64,000 nucleotides of DNA, taken from the NCBI RefSeq assembly GCF_947499295.1, contig NZ_CANMNP010000017.1, positions 62,001-126,000 on the forward strand, written 5' to 3'. Origin of the DNA: an uncultured Roseibium sp. (GTDB lineage: Bacteria > Pseudomonadota > Alphaproteobacteria > Rhizobiales > Stappiaceae). Each line of letters begins with the position of its first letter. Positions within the stretch are counted from its first letter, which is position 1. The position numbers and the translations under genes were made by a program. The notes under the pieces are model-generated. The model was not told where the DNA came from. It made no database searches and saw only the letters and a list, made by a program, of their open reading frames with translations. Below are positions 42,904 through 50,571 of the stretch, piece after piece.

Positions 42904-43740
42904 TCAGCTCGAACCTTCGTTGGCATTGGGAAAAAACAGCTGCTGACCGTCAATCTCGAAGTCGGCGATTGATTGCTGACCCTCGCGGGACAGGAGCCAG
43001 TTGATGAAGACTTGCCCCAATTCCGCTTTCACATGAGGGTGTTTTTTTGGATTTACCAGGATGACACCATACTGATTGAACAGCCTGGCATCTCCTTCAA
43101 CGGCAATCCCGTGATCGCCTTTGTTGCCAAAGGCAATCCAGGTCGCACGATCAGTCAGCACATAGGCGTTCATTCCGGTGCCGGTGTTCAGTGTTGCGCC
43201 CATTCCAGACCCGGTCTCACGATACCAGCTTCCTGAATCTTCAGAAGGATCGATCCCGGCAGCTTTCCAAAGCCTGAGTTCGGCCTTGTGGGTCCCGCTG
43301 TCATCGCCTCTTGAAGCAAAAAGTGACTTGCTTTCGGCAATCTTTGCAAGTGCGGTCACCACGTCTCGGGACCCGGCAATCCCGGCCGGATCGTCACTTG
43401 GGCCGACAATGACAAAGTCGTTGTACATCACGTCAGCGCGGGCAACACCGAAACCGTCTGCCACGAACTTTTCTTCAGAAGGTTTTGAATGCACCAGCAG
43501 GACATCACCGTCGCCATTGGCCGCGTTCTTGATGGCTTGGCCCGTGCCGACCGCGACAACCCGGACTTCAATGCCGGTCTTTTCCTGAAATTTTGGCAGA
43601 AGCTGATCGAAAAGTCCCGAGTTCTGTGTCGACGTCGTTGATTGCACGATGATGAATTTCTCGTCGCCTGCAGCCGGCAAAGTCGCAAGCATTCCAACAA
43701 TCATTGTTGCCAGGACGCCCTGAAAGATCCTTCTAATCAC
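42904..43740 (-). CDS. tupA: Tungstate-binding protein TupA
   Basis: 278 residues, GTG start overlapping the ATPase gene. Signal peptide RIFQGVLATMIVGMLATLPAAG. The diagnostic start of the mature protein is IVQSTTSTQNSGLFDQLLPKFQEKTGIEVRVVAVGTGQAI, and the anion-binding motif TTSTQ is that of TupA-type tungstate-binding proteins. Further: GDVLLVHSKPSEEKFVADG, SRGDDSGTHKAELRLWKAAG, and GTGMGATLNTGTGMNAYVLTDRATW. It captures tungstate in the periplasm at very low concentration. Last gene of the tupB-tupC-tupA operon; placing the binding protein last is less common. Confidence 0.95.
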   Translation of the reverse strand: MIRRIFQGVLATMIVGMLATLPAAGDEKFIIVQSTTSTQNSGLFDQLLPKFQEKTGIEVRVVAVGTGQAIKNAANGDGDVLLVHSKPSEEKFVADGFGVARADVMYNDFVIVGPSDDPAGIAGSRDVVTALAKIAESKSLFASRGDDSGTHKAELRLWKAAGIDPSEDSGSWYRETGSGMGATLNTGTGMNAYVLTDRATWIAFGNKGDHGIAVEGDARLFNQYGVILVNPKKHPHVKAELGQVFINWLLSREGQQSIADFEIDGQQLFFPNANEGSS

Positions 43741-44549
43741 GTTCTTCTCCCGGATTTGTCCGACATGGTTTCGATGTTGGCGCCAAGATAGATGCGCCCG
43801 TCGCGCCAGGCGCGGACGGGTTCGCTTTTCGGTGCGCTCAGGACCTGTTGAACGTCGCCGGTTTCGGCTATTTTGCCGTCCTGAAGGAAAACCAGATCTT
43901 CACCGATGCGTTTGGCCTGGCCGGCGTCATGGGTGACCATAACAATTGTCACGCCACTGGAATTGGCCTCCAAAACCAGCTGCTCGATGGCGGCAGTCGA
44001 AGCCGGATCTAGGTTCGCTGTGGGCTCATCCAGGAATAACAGGTCGGGTTCGCAGGCAAGAGCGCGCACGACTGCCAGGCGCTGCTGTTCACCACCCGAC
44101 AGTACCCTGGCAGGCCGCTTTGCCAAATGGCTGAGGCCTGCAACTGCCAAAGCTTGTTCGATCTTTTCTGATCTGTTGCGGCCTCTCAGTCCTCGGACGG
44201 AGAGGGCAAACTTGAGATTGGCGAAGACAGATCTGCGCAAGAGCACAGGGCGCTGGAACACCATCGCCTGCGAGCGCCTTGCTTCCGCCGTGAGCCTGGC
44301 GCCGTTCCACAGAACGTTGCCGGTTTCTGGTCGCAGCAATCCGTGCATGAGCCGCAAGAGAAGGCTTTTTCCAGCCCCGTTAGGACCCATGATCAAAGTG
44401 CGCGAGCCCGGCCGTACCTCAAGGCTGACATCCCAGAGCAGTCGAGCCCCTCCAGCTGAAAAACTCAAGCCTTTCGTTTCCAGAAGCGGCTGTTGCAGGC
44501 AAGGGGGCGCAATGCTGCCGGCTGCGGAATGAAACTCCAGGTCACGCAT
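43737..44549 (-). CDS. tupC: Tungstate ABC transporter ATP-binding protein TupC
   Basis: 270 residues, overlapping tupB by 8 bases and tupA by 4. ABC motifs: Walker A GPNGAGKSLLLRLMHG near 58, Q-loop AMVFQRPVLLRRSVFANLKFAL, signature LSGGEQQRLAVVRALA near 155, Walker B LLFLDEPTANLD, and switch VTHDAGQAKR. No extra C-terminal regulatory (TOBE/Mop) domain, as expected for TupC rather than ModC. It powers tungstate import through TupB. Confidence 0.93.
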   Translation of the reverse strand: MRDLEFHSAAGSIAPPCLQQPLLETKGLSFSAGGARLLWDVSLEVRPGSRTLIMGPNGAGKSLLLRLMHGLLRPETGNVLWNGARLTAEARRSQAMVFQRPVLLRRSVFANLKFALSVRGLRGRNRSEKIEQALAVAGLSHLAKRPARVLSGGEQQRLAVVRALACEPDLLFLDEPTANLDPASTAAIEQLVLEANSSGVTIVMVTHDAGQAKRIGEDLVFLQDGKIAETGDVQQVLSAPKSEPVRAWRDGRIYLGANIETMSDKSGRRT

Positions 44550-45249
44550 AGGCAGCCCTCACGGCGGAAGCGCGCAAGGCCATAACACATGCGTTCACGG
44601 CAAAGGCAATCACAAGTAGAATGACACCAAGCGCCAAGGCGAGCTGCAGGTTGCCGCGCGATGTTTCCAGCGCAATCGTCGTCGTCATTACACGGGTGAC
44701 GTGGTTGATGTTTCCGCCGACAATGATCACTGCACCCACTTCCGCCACCGCCCGGCCAAAGCCTGCCAGCGCAACCGTCATCAGGCTGTAGCGCGCATCC
44801 CAAAGCATTGCGGTCAGGCGATCGAAAGCGCCAACACCCATTGAAGCGAATTGCTCCGCATATTCGCGGTTGAGATCTTCAACGACCTGCCGGGTAAGCG
44901 CGGCAACAATCGGTGTTACCAGGATCATTTGAGCAATGATCATTGCAGTTGGTGTATAGAGCAATCTGAGGGGAGCCAGAGGTCCGGAGGCCGAAAGCAT
45001 CAGGTAGACCATCAGTCCGACGACCACAGGAGGCAACCCCATGAGCGCATTGAGAAAGACGGCGATCAGCGTGCGTCCGGGGAAATTGAATGTGCCGACG
45101 GCAGCCCCGAGCGGCAGGCCGATCAGGCATGAAAAGAAGACAGCCGTAAGAGTGACCCGTATCGACAGGCCGATTATCTCCATCAGGTCCGGATCAAGTG
45201 CGAAAACAAGGCCGACTGCCCCTGCAAGCGCACCCCAGAAACTGTCCAT
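44542..45249 (-). CDS. tupB: Tungstate ABC transporter permease TupB
   Basis: 235 residues with about five membrane helices (FWGALAGAVGLVFAL at the N-terminus, LTAVFFSCLIGLPLGAAVG, FLNALMGLPPVVVGLMVYLM, a fourth around MIIAQMILVTPIVAALT, and the final LALALGVILLVIAFAVNACVMAL). The EAA-type coupling loop lies near LWDARYSLMTVALAGFGRAVAEVGAVIIVGGNI. It is the ModB/TupB permease class. First gene of the operon, preceded by an AT-rich leader with inverted repeats (see 45250-45678). Confidence 0.93.
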   Translation of the reverse strand: MDSFWGALAGAVGLVFALDPDLMEIIGLSIRVTLTAVFFSCLIGLPLGAAVGTFNFPGRTLIAVFLNALMGLPPVVVGLMVYLMLSASGPLAPLRLLYTPTAMIIAQMILVTPIVAALTRQVVEDLNREYAEQFASMGVGAFDRLTAMLWDARYSLMTVALAGFGRAVAEVGAVIIVGGNINHVTRVMTTTIALETSRGNLQLALALGVILLVIAFAVNACVMALRASAVRAAYA

Positions 45250-45678
45250 TCTTGTGTTATTCCTCCCGGTCTATGGGAAAAAATAACGTAAAATGCATAA
45301 AAATCCAACTCAAAGTCCGCTTGAGTTGAAAAAATATGCCACTTGAGCATTGAAAATTCCCCGCTCAGAGGTTGATCGACGCCCCGGCAGGGACTTTCGG
45401 GGTGAAAATGTGCGTCGAAGACACCTGGGGGTCTGATATCGCAACAGCCGCTGCTTTTCATGTTGCGGCAGCAACACTGCCCGGCTCGATCATGATTGCG
45501 TGTGATCTGTCGAGTTAGGTCACTCTACGTCTTGACCCGGAAGCGCCAAGCCGCAACAACGGTCGACTTGCACCGGCGCAAGGACCGGGGTTCGGCGTTT
45601 GGCCAAATGCAGACGCCCTGGGTGATCCTGTTCTTTCCCTTGCCGCATAATTGAAATCTGGCCGAAGGAGGCCACACC
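45250..45678. other. 429-base divergent intergenic region with structured repeats (tupB / HemL-like gene)
   Basis: No open frame of note. The tupB-proximal part (45275-45345) is A/T-rich and likely holds the tup promoter. Two structures stand out. The first is an 8-bp inverted repeat CAACTCAA/TTGAGTTG (45306-45313 and 45321-45328). The second is a nested stem-loop at 45376-45418: outer TCGACG/CGTCGA (45376-45381 with 45413-45418) and inner CCCCG/CGGGG (45382-45386 with 45398-45402). GCAACA/TGTTGC (45441-45446 and 45461-45466) is a third weak repeat. A good ribosome site (AAGGAGG) precedes the plus-strand gene at 45679. Confidence 0.5.
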
Positions 45679-46956
45679 ATGAAGACCTCTATTTCTCAAA
45701 AAGACTGGACAGATCGTGCCGCCAAAGTGTTGCCGGCGGCCGGGTTCGGCAACTTCGAACCTGGCATCGTTATTCGCGAAGCCAAGGGATCGCGTGTCTG
45801 GGACGAGGACGGTGCTGAATTCATCGATTATCTGATTGGCTCAGGTCCAATGTTGCTTGGTCACGGACATCCTGAAGTGCTGGAGGCGGTCGAAGAACAA
45901 CTCGCAAAGGGCCTGACCTTCTTCACCAACAACGCACGCGGCATTGAATTGGCCGAAGTGCTGGTAGACGCCGTGCCGTGTGCGGACCAGATCCGATATG
46001 TGTCGACCGGTGGAGAGGCCGATATGTACGCCATGAGGCTTGCCCGGGCTCACACGGGGCGGGACAAGATCCTGAAGTTTGAAGGCGGTTATCACGGCAT
46101 GTCGGCGGAGGCGCTGATGAGCCTGTCGCCGAAAACTCTGGTCAATTTTCCGCAGGCTGTATCCGATACGGCTGGAACACCGGAAAGCGTGCGCGACGAC
46201 ATGCTGATCGCGCCGTTCAACGATGCGGAGTTTGCCCGGCAGTTGATTGCAGAGCATGCTGACGACATTGCCTGTGTGATCGTTGAACCTTTGCAACGGC
46301 TTATCCCGCCGGAGCCGGGCTTTCTGGAAACGCTTCGCGAAGAAACCGAAAAGCACGGTATCATTTTGGTATTCGATGAGGTTGTCACCGGATTCCGGCT
46401 TGCTTATGGCGGCGCTCAGGAAGCTTATGGGGTTGTTCCGGACCTCTGCACGCTAGGCAAGGTGATCGGCGGTGGCTTCCCCCTGGCAGCTGTTGCCGGG
46501 AAGAAGGAAATCATGGACCATTTCGACAGATCAATTGTCGGCGACAAGGCGTTCACCTTCCAGATTGGCACGCTCAGTGGCAATCCGGTTGCAAGTGTCG
46601 CCGGACTGAAGACACTGGAAATTCTTAAACGTCCAGGGGCCTATGAGATCCTCAAGCAGCATGGTGAGCGATTGATGACTGCGCTTGCCAATGCGCTGGA
46701 CGGACAGGGTGTTGCGCATCAAATCGTTGGCGACCCTGTGCTGTTCGACGTAGTATTCACCGATGCGCCGGTAAAGAATTACCGTGACGTTCTGAAAGGC
46801 GATGCAATGAAGGCGAAAGTCTTCAATCAAAGCATGCGGTCAAGCGGAATTCTAAAGCCGGACAGCAAACTCTATACGCATCTGGCCTTGACGGAAGCCG
46901 ATCTGGTTCAGACAGAGGCGGCGATGGAGACTGCGGCACGAGCACTGGTGGCCTAA
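45679..46956 (+). CDS. Class III aminotransferase (glutamate-1-semialdehyde aminomutase-like)
   Basis: 425 residues. Fold-type I class III features: GSRVWDEDGAEFIDYLIGSGPMLLGHGHPEVLEAVEEQL at 20-75, TGGEADMYAMRLARAHTGRDKILKFEGGYHG near 115-145, VIVEPLQRL, VFDEVVTGFRLAYGGAQ with the PLP Asp near 235, and the Schiff-base lysine in LGKVIGGGFPLAAVAGK near 265. It resembles HemL but carries substitutions such as YGVVPDLCTLGK in place of standard wording, and no heme genes are near. Probably a beta- or omega-amino acid or other catabolic aminotransferase. Strong ribosome site; monocistronic. Confidence 0.88.
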   Translation: MKTSISQKDWTDRAAKVLPAAGFGNFEPGIVIREAKGSRVWDEDGAEFIDYLIGSGPMLLGHGHPEVLEAVEEQLAKGLTFFTNNARGIELAEVLVDAVPCADQIRYVSTGGEADMYAMRLARAHTGRDKILKFEGGYHGMSAEALMSLSPKTLVNFPQAVSDTAGTPESVRDDMLIAPFNDAEFARQLIAEHADDIACVIVEPLQRLIPPEPGFLETLREETEKHGIILVFDEVVTGFRLAYGGAQEAYGVVPDLCTLGKVIGGGFPLAAVAGKKEIMDHFDRSIVGDKAFTFQIGTLSGNPVASVAGLKTLEILKRPGAYEILKQHGERLMTALANALDGQGVAHQIVGDPVLFDVVFTDAPVKNYRDVLKGDAMKAKVFNQSMRSSGILKPDSKLYTHLALTEADLVQTEAAMETAARALVA

Positions 46957-47078
46957 CCTGATTCAGCATAGTATCCGGCCTTGCACATCGACCGTTCGTC
47001 TCAAGCTGACTTGGCTGCGTGCGTGGCCGTATAAGTCCGGACCTGAGAAAGGCCGTCGAAAGCACGGAGCCCGGCGAG

Positions 47079-48332
47079 ATGTCCAAACGCTGCATCAGTA
47101 CCGTCTTTGGTTTTGTCCTGCTTGCAGCCTTTGGTGTTTTCTGTGTCTTGCCAACAAGTTCGACTGCGGCCACGCAGGAGGATGCTGACGCGTCAGTGGA
47201 AGATCTCGTCGAACTGAGAAACAAGATCGGCCAGATGATAATGGTCGGCTTTCTGGGAGACAGTCCAAAGGCCGACGGATTTCAGAAGGTCAGGCAGCAA
47301 CTTCAATCAGGTACCATTGGCGGTGTCCTCTATCTTGGTCGAAATCTTCGAAATCAGGAAACCGTTCGTCGGATGAATGGCGAGCTTCGAGCAGCAAGTC
47401 CTTCCCGTTTGCCAGTGCTGATCGCCATTGATCAGGAAGGGGGTGTTGTCCAGCGCCTCAAACGCCACCACGGATTTCCGCACACATTGTCTGCAAAACA
47501 GATAGCGAGGCAGTCAAGTCTGGCCGATGTCGCCGAAATTTATGGTGTGCTTGCCGGTGGGCTTGCTGAATGGGGTTTCACCCTTAACCTCGGCCCCGTT
47601 GTGGATGTGGATGTCAATCCGCGCAATCCGATCATTGGTCGCCTTGGCCGTTCCTATTCCCGTGATCCGGAGCGCGTTGCTGCCTATGGCGGAGCATTTG
47701 TCGAGGCGCACCGCAAGCATGGTGTCCTGACAGCGTTGAAGCATTTTCCGGGCCACGGCTCGAGCAGACGGGACAGTCACAAGGGAGCGGTTGATGTTTC
47801 ACGAAGCTGGTCGGAAAAGGAAATTGAGCCGTTTCGCAAGCTGATCGTTGAGGACCGTGCAGACATCATCATGACTGCCCATGTCATAAATCGAAAACTG
47901 CAAGGGAAGGGCGAAAGAGGTCCGGTTTCGCTTTCGAAAGGCGTCTTGTCCAGGGTCTTGCGTGAAGACCTCGGATTTGGCGGTGTCATCATGTCGGACG
48001 ATTTGCAAATGGATGCTATTCGCCGAAACCATTCCTTGAAAGATGCCATCGTCAAGGCAGTTGCCGCAGGAACGGATATTATTCTGTTTGCCAACGACAA
48101 ACGACCGGACCCGAACATCCCCGCAAAAGTGGCTGACATTCTGGTCGAGGCATCAGCAAAAGATCCGGAATTGGCCCAAATGATCGCTGCTGCCCATGAC
48201 AGAATTGTTGCCCTTAAAGCCCGGCTCGGCAGCGTGCCCAAAGTAGCGCTCGCGTCCTCCGGCGATCTTGAGGCGTGGCTTTCGGAAATTGCACCGGACC
48301 CGGACCGCTGTACTTTGGAATACGTTCAGTAA
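47079..48332 (+). CDS. Exported NagZ-like beta-N-acetylhexosaminidase (GH3)
   Basis: 417 residues from ATG 47079; GGAG is 9 bases upstream, and the longer in-frame start has no site. A signal peptide (VFGFVLLAAFGVFCVLPTSSTAA) directs export, unlike classical cytoplasmic NagZ. GH3 features: VLIAIDQEGGVVQRL near 110, LAEWGFTLNLGPVVDVDVNPRNPIIGRLGRSYS near 155-190, the NagZ-specific KHFPGHGSSRRDSHKG loop with the catalytic His, and the nucleophile Asp in GVIMSDDLQMDAIRR. So it probably removes GlcNAc from muropeptides or chitin-like sugars outside the cytoplasm. It converges and overlaps by 7 bases with the TRAP permease gene. Confidence 0.92.
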   Translation: MSKRCISTVFGFVLLAAFGVFCVLPTSSTAATQEDADASVEDLVELRNKIGQMIMVGFLGDSPKADGFQKVRQQLQSGTIGGVLYLGRNLRNQETVRRMNGELRAASPSRLPVLIAIDQEGGVVQRLKRHHGFPHTLSAKQIARQSSLADVAEIYGVLAGGLAEWGFTLNLGPVVDVDVNPRNPIIGRLGRSYSRDPERVAAYGGAFVEAHRKHGVLTALKHFPGHGSSRRDSHKGAVDVSRSWSEKEIEPFRKLIVEDRADIIMTAHVINRKLQGKGERGPVSLSKGVLSRVLREDLGFGGVIMSDDLQMDAIRRNHSLKDAIVKAVAAGTDIILFANDKRPDPNIPAKVADILVEASAKDPELAQMIAAAHDRIVALKARLGSVPKVALASSGDLEAWLSEIAPDPDRCTLEYVQ

Positions 48333-49876
48333 AGCCAGCGCGGAAGCCAGGTTGCAATGATCGGGAAGAGCCAGAGGATCGCGACGGCAACAATCTGCAA
48401 TGCGATGAACGGAACCACACCGCGATAAATCTGACCCGTCGTGATCTCCTTTGGTGCCGCACCGCGCAGATAGAAGAGCGAAAAACCGAAGGGTGGTGTC
48501 AGGAACGAGGTTTGCAGATTGATCGCGATCAGCACGGTCAACCAGATCGGGTCAATCCCCATCAGGATGAGAGGCGGGATCAGAACCGGCAACAGGATCA
48601 CCGAGATTTCGACGAAATCCAGAAAGAAACCGAGCACGAACACAAAGAGCATCGCGAAAATCAGTGCGCCGGTTGGGCCCCCCGGCATTTCATTCAGCAG
48701 TGCATGAACGCGATCCTCGCCGCCCAGGCCGACAAAGACGAGCGAGAAGAAACTTGCCATCAAGATAGTGGCAAAAATCATCGACGTGACGGTTAATGTC
48801 GACAGGAGCGAGGCTTTCAAAAGCCCGTCTGAAAATGCAGCCTTCAGAATGCGCAAGACAACGCCGAGGGCAAAGAGCGCCAATCCTGCATAGAGTGCGG
48901 CAAGCACATACCCGCCGATGGACGTGTCGGACCGTTGCAGACGGACGGGAAGCAGCGAGGCGGCAACAGCAAGGACAAGCAACGCCCCGGTTGCCATTAC
49001 GATCAGTCTTACTGAAATGCGAAGTCTGCGACCTGCAAGAAGGATAGCGCCGATGGCGCCAACGGACGCTGCTTCGTTCGGGGACGCGATGCCGCCGAGA
49101 ATGGATCCGAGCACGGCGACGATAAGCAGGATCGGTGGAACCACAGCTCCTGCGATTTCGGCTGAGGAAGGCGGGGCGACATGTTCCTTCATGGCCGGAG
49201 CGTCCTTGGGAAAAAGGGCGGCCCGGCCGATAATGTAGGCACAATAGACAGCAACCAACAGCAGGCCCGGCACCATGGCAGCAGCAAAGGTCTGACCGAC
49301 AGAGATCGTCTCGATGGTGAATTTGCCTTGCGCGTATTGTGCCTGTTGGAACGCATTCGACATAACATCCGCAAGGATGATCAGCAGTGTCGAGGGTGGA
49401 ATGATCTGTCCAAGCGTTCCGGCTGTGCAGACCATGCCGGAAGCCAGTTTCGGGTCATAGCCGTTGCGCAGCATGGTCGGCAGCGCGATCAGTCCCATGG
49501 CGACAACGGTTGCACCAACAATGCCGGTGGAGGCTGCCAGCAATGCCCCAACCAGAACGACCGAGACGCCGAGACCGCCGTTCATCTTGCCGAAAAGCCG
49601 CCCCATGGTTTCCAGCAGGTCCTCTGCGATGCGGCTCTTTTCCAGGATGACACCCATCAGCACGAACAGCGGGATTGCAGTCAGTACCGGATTGGTCAGA
49701 ACGCCGAAGAAGCGCTGGCCCATCGCGCCCATCAGCTGAATGTTGAAGTCGCCGAGAAACCAGCCGAGCAATGCGAAACCAGTGGCAACGCCTGCTATTG
49801 TGAACGCCACCGGATAACCGAGCAGGATGAAGGCGATCAGGGCGCCGAACATGATCAGATCGAGCGGCAGGCTCAT
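48326..49876 (-). CDS. TRAP transporter large permease (DctM family)
   Basis: 516 residues from ATG 49876, which overlaps the DctQ stop by 4 bases (ATGA). Many membrane helices; opens LDLIMFGALIAFILLGYPVAFTIAG and includes the DctM motif VSVVLVGALLAASTGIVGATVVAMGLIALPTMLRNGYD, plus GTLGQIIPPSTLLIILAD and the terminal LTPPFGFSLFYLRG. It is ~90 residues longer than minimal DctM; the extra is an insertion around SLLPVRLQRSDTSIGGYVLAALYAG in the centre. It carries the Na+-coupled translocation pathway. Last gene of the hut-linked minus-strand set. Confidence 0.92.
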   Translation of the reverse strand: MSLPLDLIMFGALIAFILLGYPVAFTIAGVATGFALLGWFLGDFNIQLMGAMGQRFFGVLTNPVLTAIPLFVLMGVILEKSRIAEDLLETMGRLFGKMNGGLGVSVVLVGALLAASTGIVGATVVAMGLIALPTMLRNGYDPKLASGMVCTAGTLGQIIPPSTLLIILADVMSNAFQQAQYAQGKFTIETISVGQTFAAAMVPGLLLVAVYCAYIIGRAALFPKDAPAMKEHVAPPSSAEIAGAVVPPILLIVAVLGSILGGIASPNEAASVGAIGAILLAGRRLRISVRLIVMATGALLVLAVAASLLPVRLQRSDTSIGGYVLAALYAGLALFALGVVLRILKAAFSDGLLKASLLSTLTVTSMIFATILMASFFSLVFVGLGGEDRVHALLNEMPGGPTGALIFAMLFVFVLGFFLDFVEISVILLPVLIPPLILMGIDPIWLTVLIAINLQTSFLTPPFGFSLFYLRGAAPKEITTGQIYRGVVPFIALQIVAVAILWLFPIIATWLPRWLY

Positions 49877-50376
49877 GCGTTTGCACCCTTCAGCTTTTGA
49901 AGATCGCGCAAAAACGCGGCCAATCCCTGAATGAGGAGCAAGATGCAGTAAGCGGGAATGAGCGATTTCAGCAGGAAGGAGGCAGGTATCCCGCCGACGG
50001 ATATCGCACCCTCCAGAATGGCCCAACTTCCGCGCACAGTCGGCCAGGAGAACCAGATCAGGACGATCAGGGCCGGGGCCAGCAGAAAGAGATGACCGAA
50101 CAGATCAATCCAGGCCTGACGGCGTTCATCGAGCTTGGCGTAGAAGATGTCGACCCGCACATGCGCATTGACGAGAAAGGTATAGCCGGCCCCAAGCATG
50201 AAAATGGAGGCATGGAAATAGAGCACACCTTCGTCCAGAAAAATGTAGCTGAAGCCGAAGACGTATCGCAGCAGAACGATGACGAACTGTAAAAGCAGCA
50301 TGCCGAGCGCGGCCCAGCATAATATGTGGCCGATGACAGAATTGACGCGCTCAAGCGTCCCCGCCAGTTTGTCCAT
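49873..50376 (-). CDS. TRAP transporter small permease (DctQ family)
   Basis: 167 residues with four membrane helices: VIGHILCWAALGMLLLQFVIVLLRYVFG, FLDEGVLYFHASIFMLGAGYTFLV, LFGHLFLLAPALIVLIWFSW, and SLIPAYCILLLIQGLAAFL. The motif GAGYTFLVNAHVRVDIFYAKL is that of DctQ proteins. It forms the membrane complex with DctM; their genes overlap by four bases. It is separated from the binding-protein gene by a 195-base region with strong RNA-like structure (50462-50553). Confidence 0.92.
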   Translation of the reverse strand: MDKLAGTLERVNSVIGHILCWAALGMLLLQFVIVLLRYVFGFSYIFLDEGVLYFHASIFMLGAGYTFLVNAHVRVDIFYAKLDERRQAWIDLFGHLFLLAPALIVLIWFSWPTVRGSWAILEGAISVGGIPASFLLKSLIPAYCILLLIQGLAAFLRDLQKLKGANA

Positions 50377-50461
50377 CGCGGTCGACCTGCCTCTTTCATT
50401 TGGTTGGGGTCTTGCTTTTCCAAGCTTGAATTAGGACGCGAAGTCTCACCGATTGTCACCC

Positions 50462-50553
50462 TTCATTTTTGAAACAACGGGCATGTTGTTCTCAAAGACG
50501 GGCCTTTGAAAATGAACCGGTCACGCCGGCGGGAAAGAGTGCTCTTTTCCGCC
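50462..50553 (-). promoter_or_regulatory. Structured intercistronic element between dctP and dctQ
   Basis: A predicted three-way junction: TTCATTTT (50462-50469) pairs with AAAATGAA (50509-50516), enclosing two hairpins, AACAAC/GTTGTT (50473-50478 with 50485-50490) and CAAAG/CTTTG (50493-50497 with 50504-50508); both loops carry GGGC. Next to the dctP stop is a 12-bp stem, GGCGGGAAAGAG (50528-50539) with CTCTTTTCCGCC (50542-50553), one wobble/mismatch. Structures at this place usually protect the binding-protein mRNA and lower permease yield. No strong T-run follows, so full termination is not indicated. Confidence 0.55.
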
Positions 50554-50571
50554 GATGTGCTTATTGCCACG

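Noticed and set aside
45679..46956. Assignment as HemL (heme biosynthesis)
   Set aside because: The sequence resembles class III aminotransferases of the HemL group, but no heme genes are adjacent and key wording differs, so only a family-level name is given.
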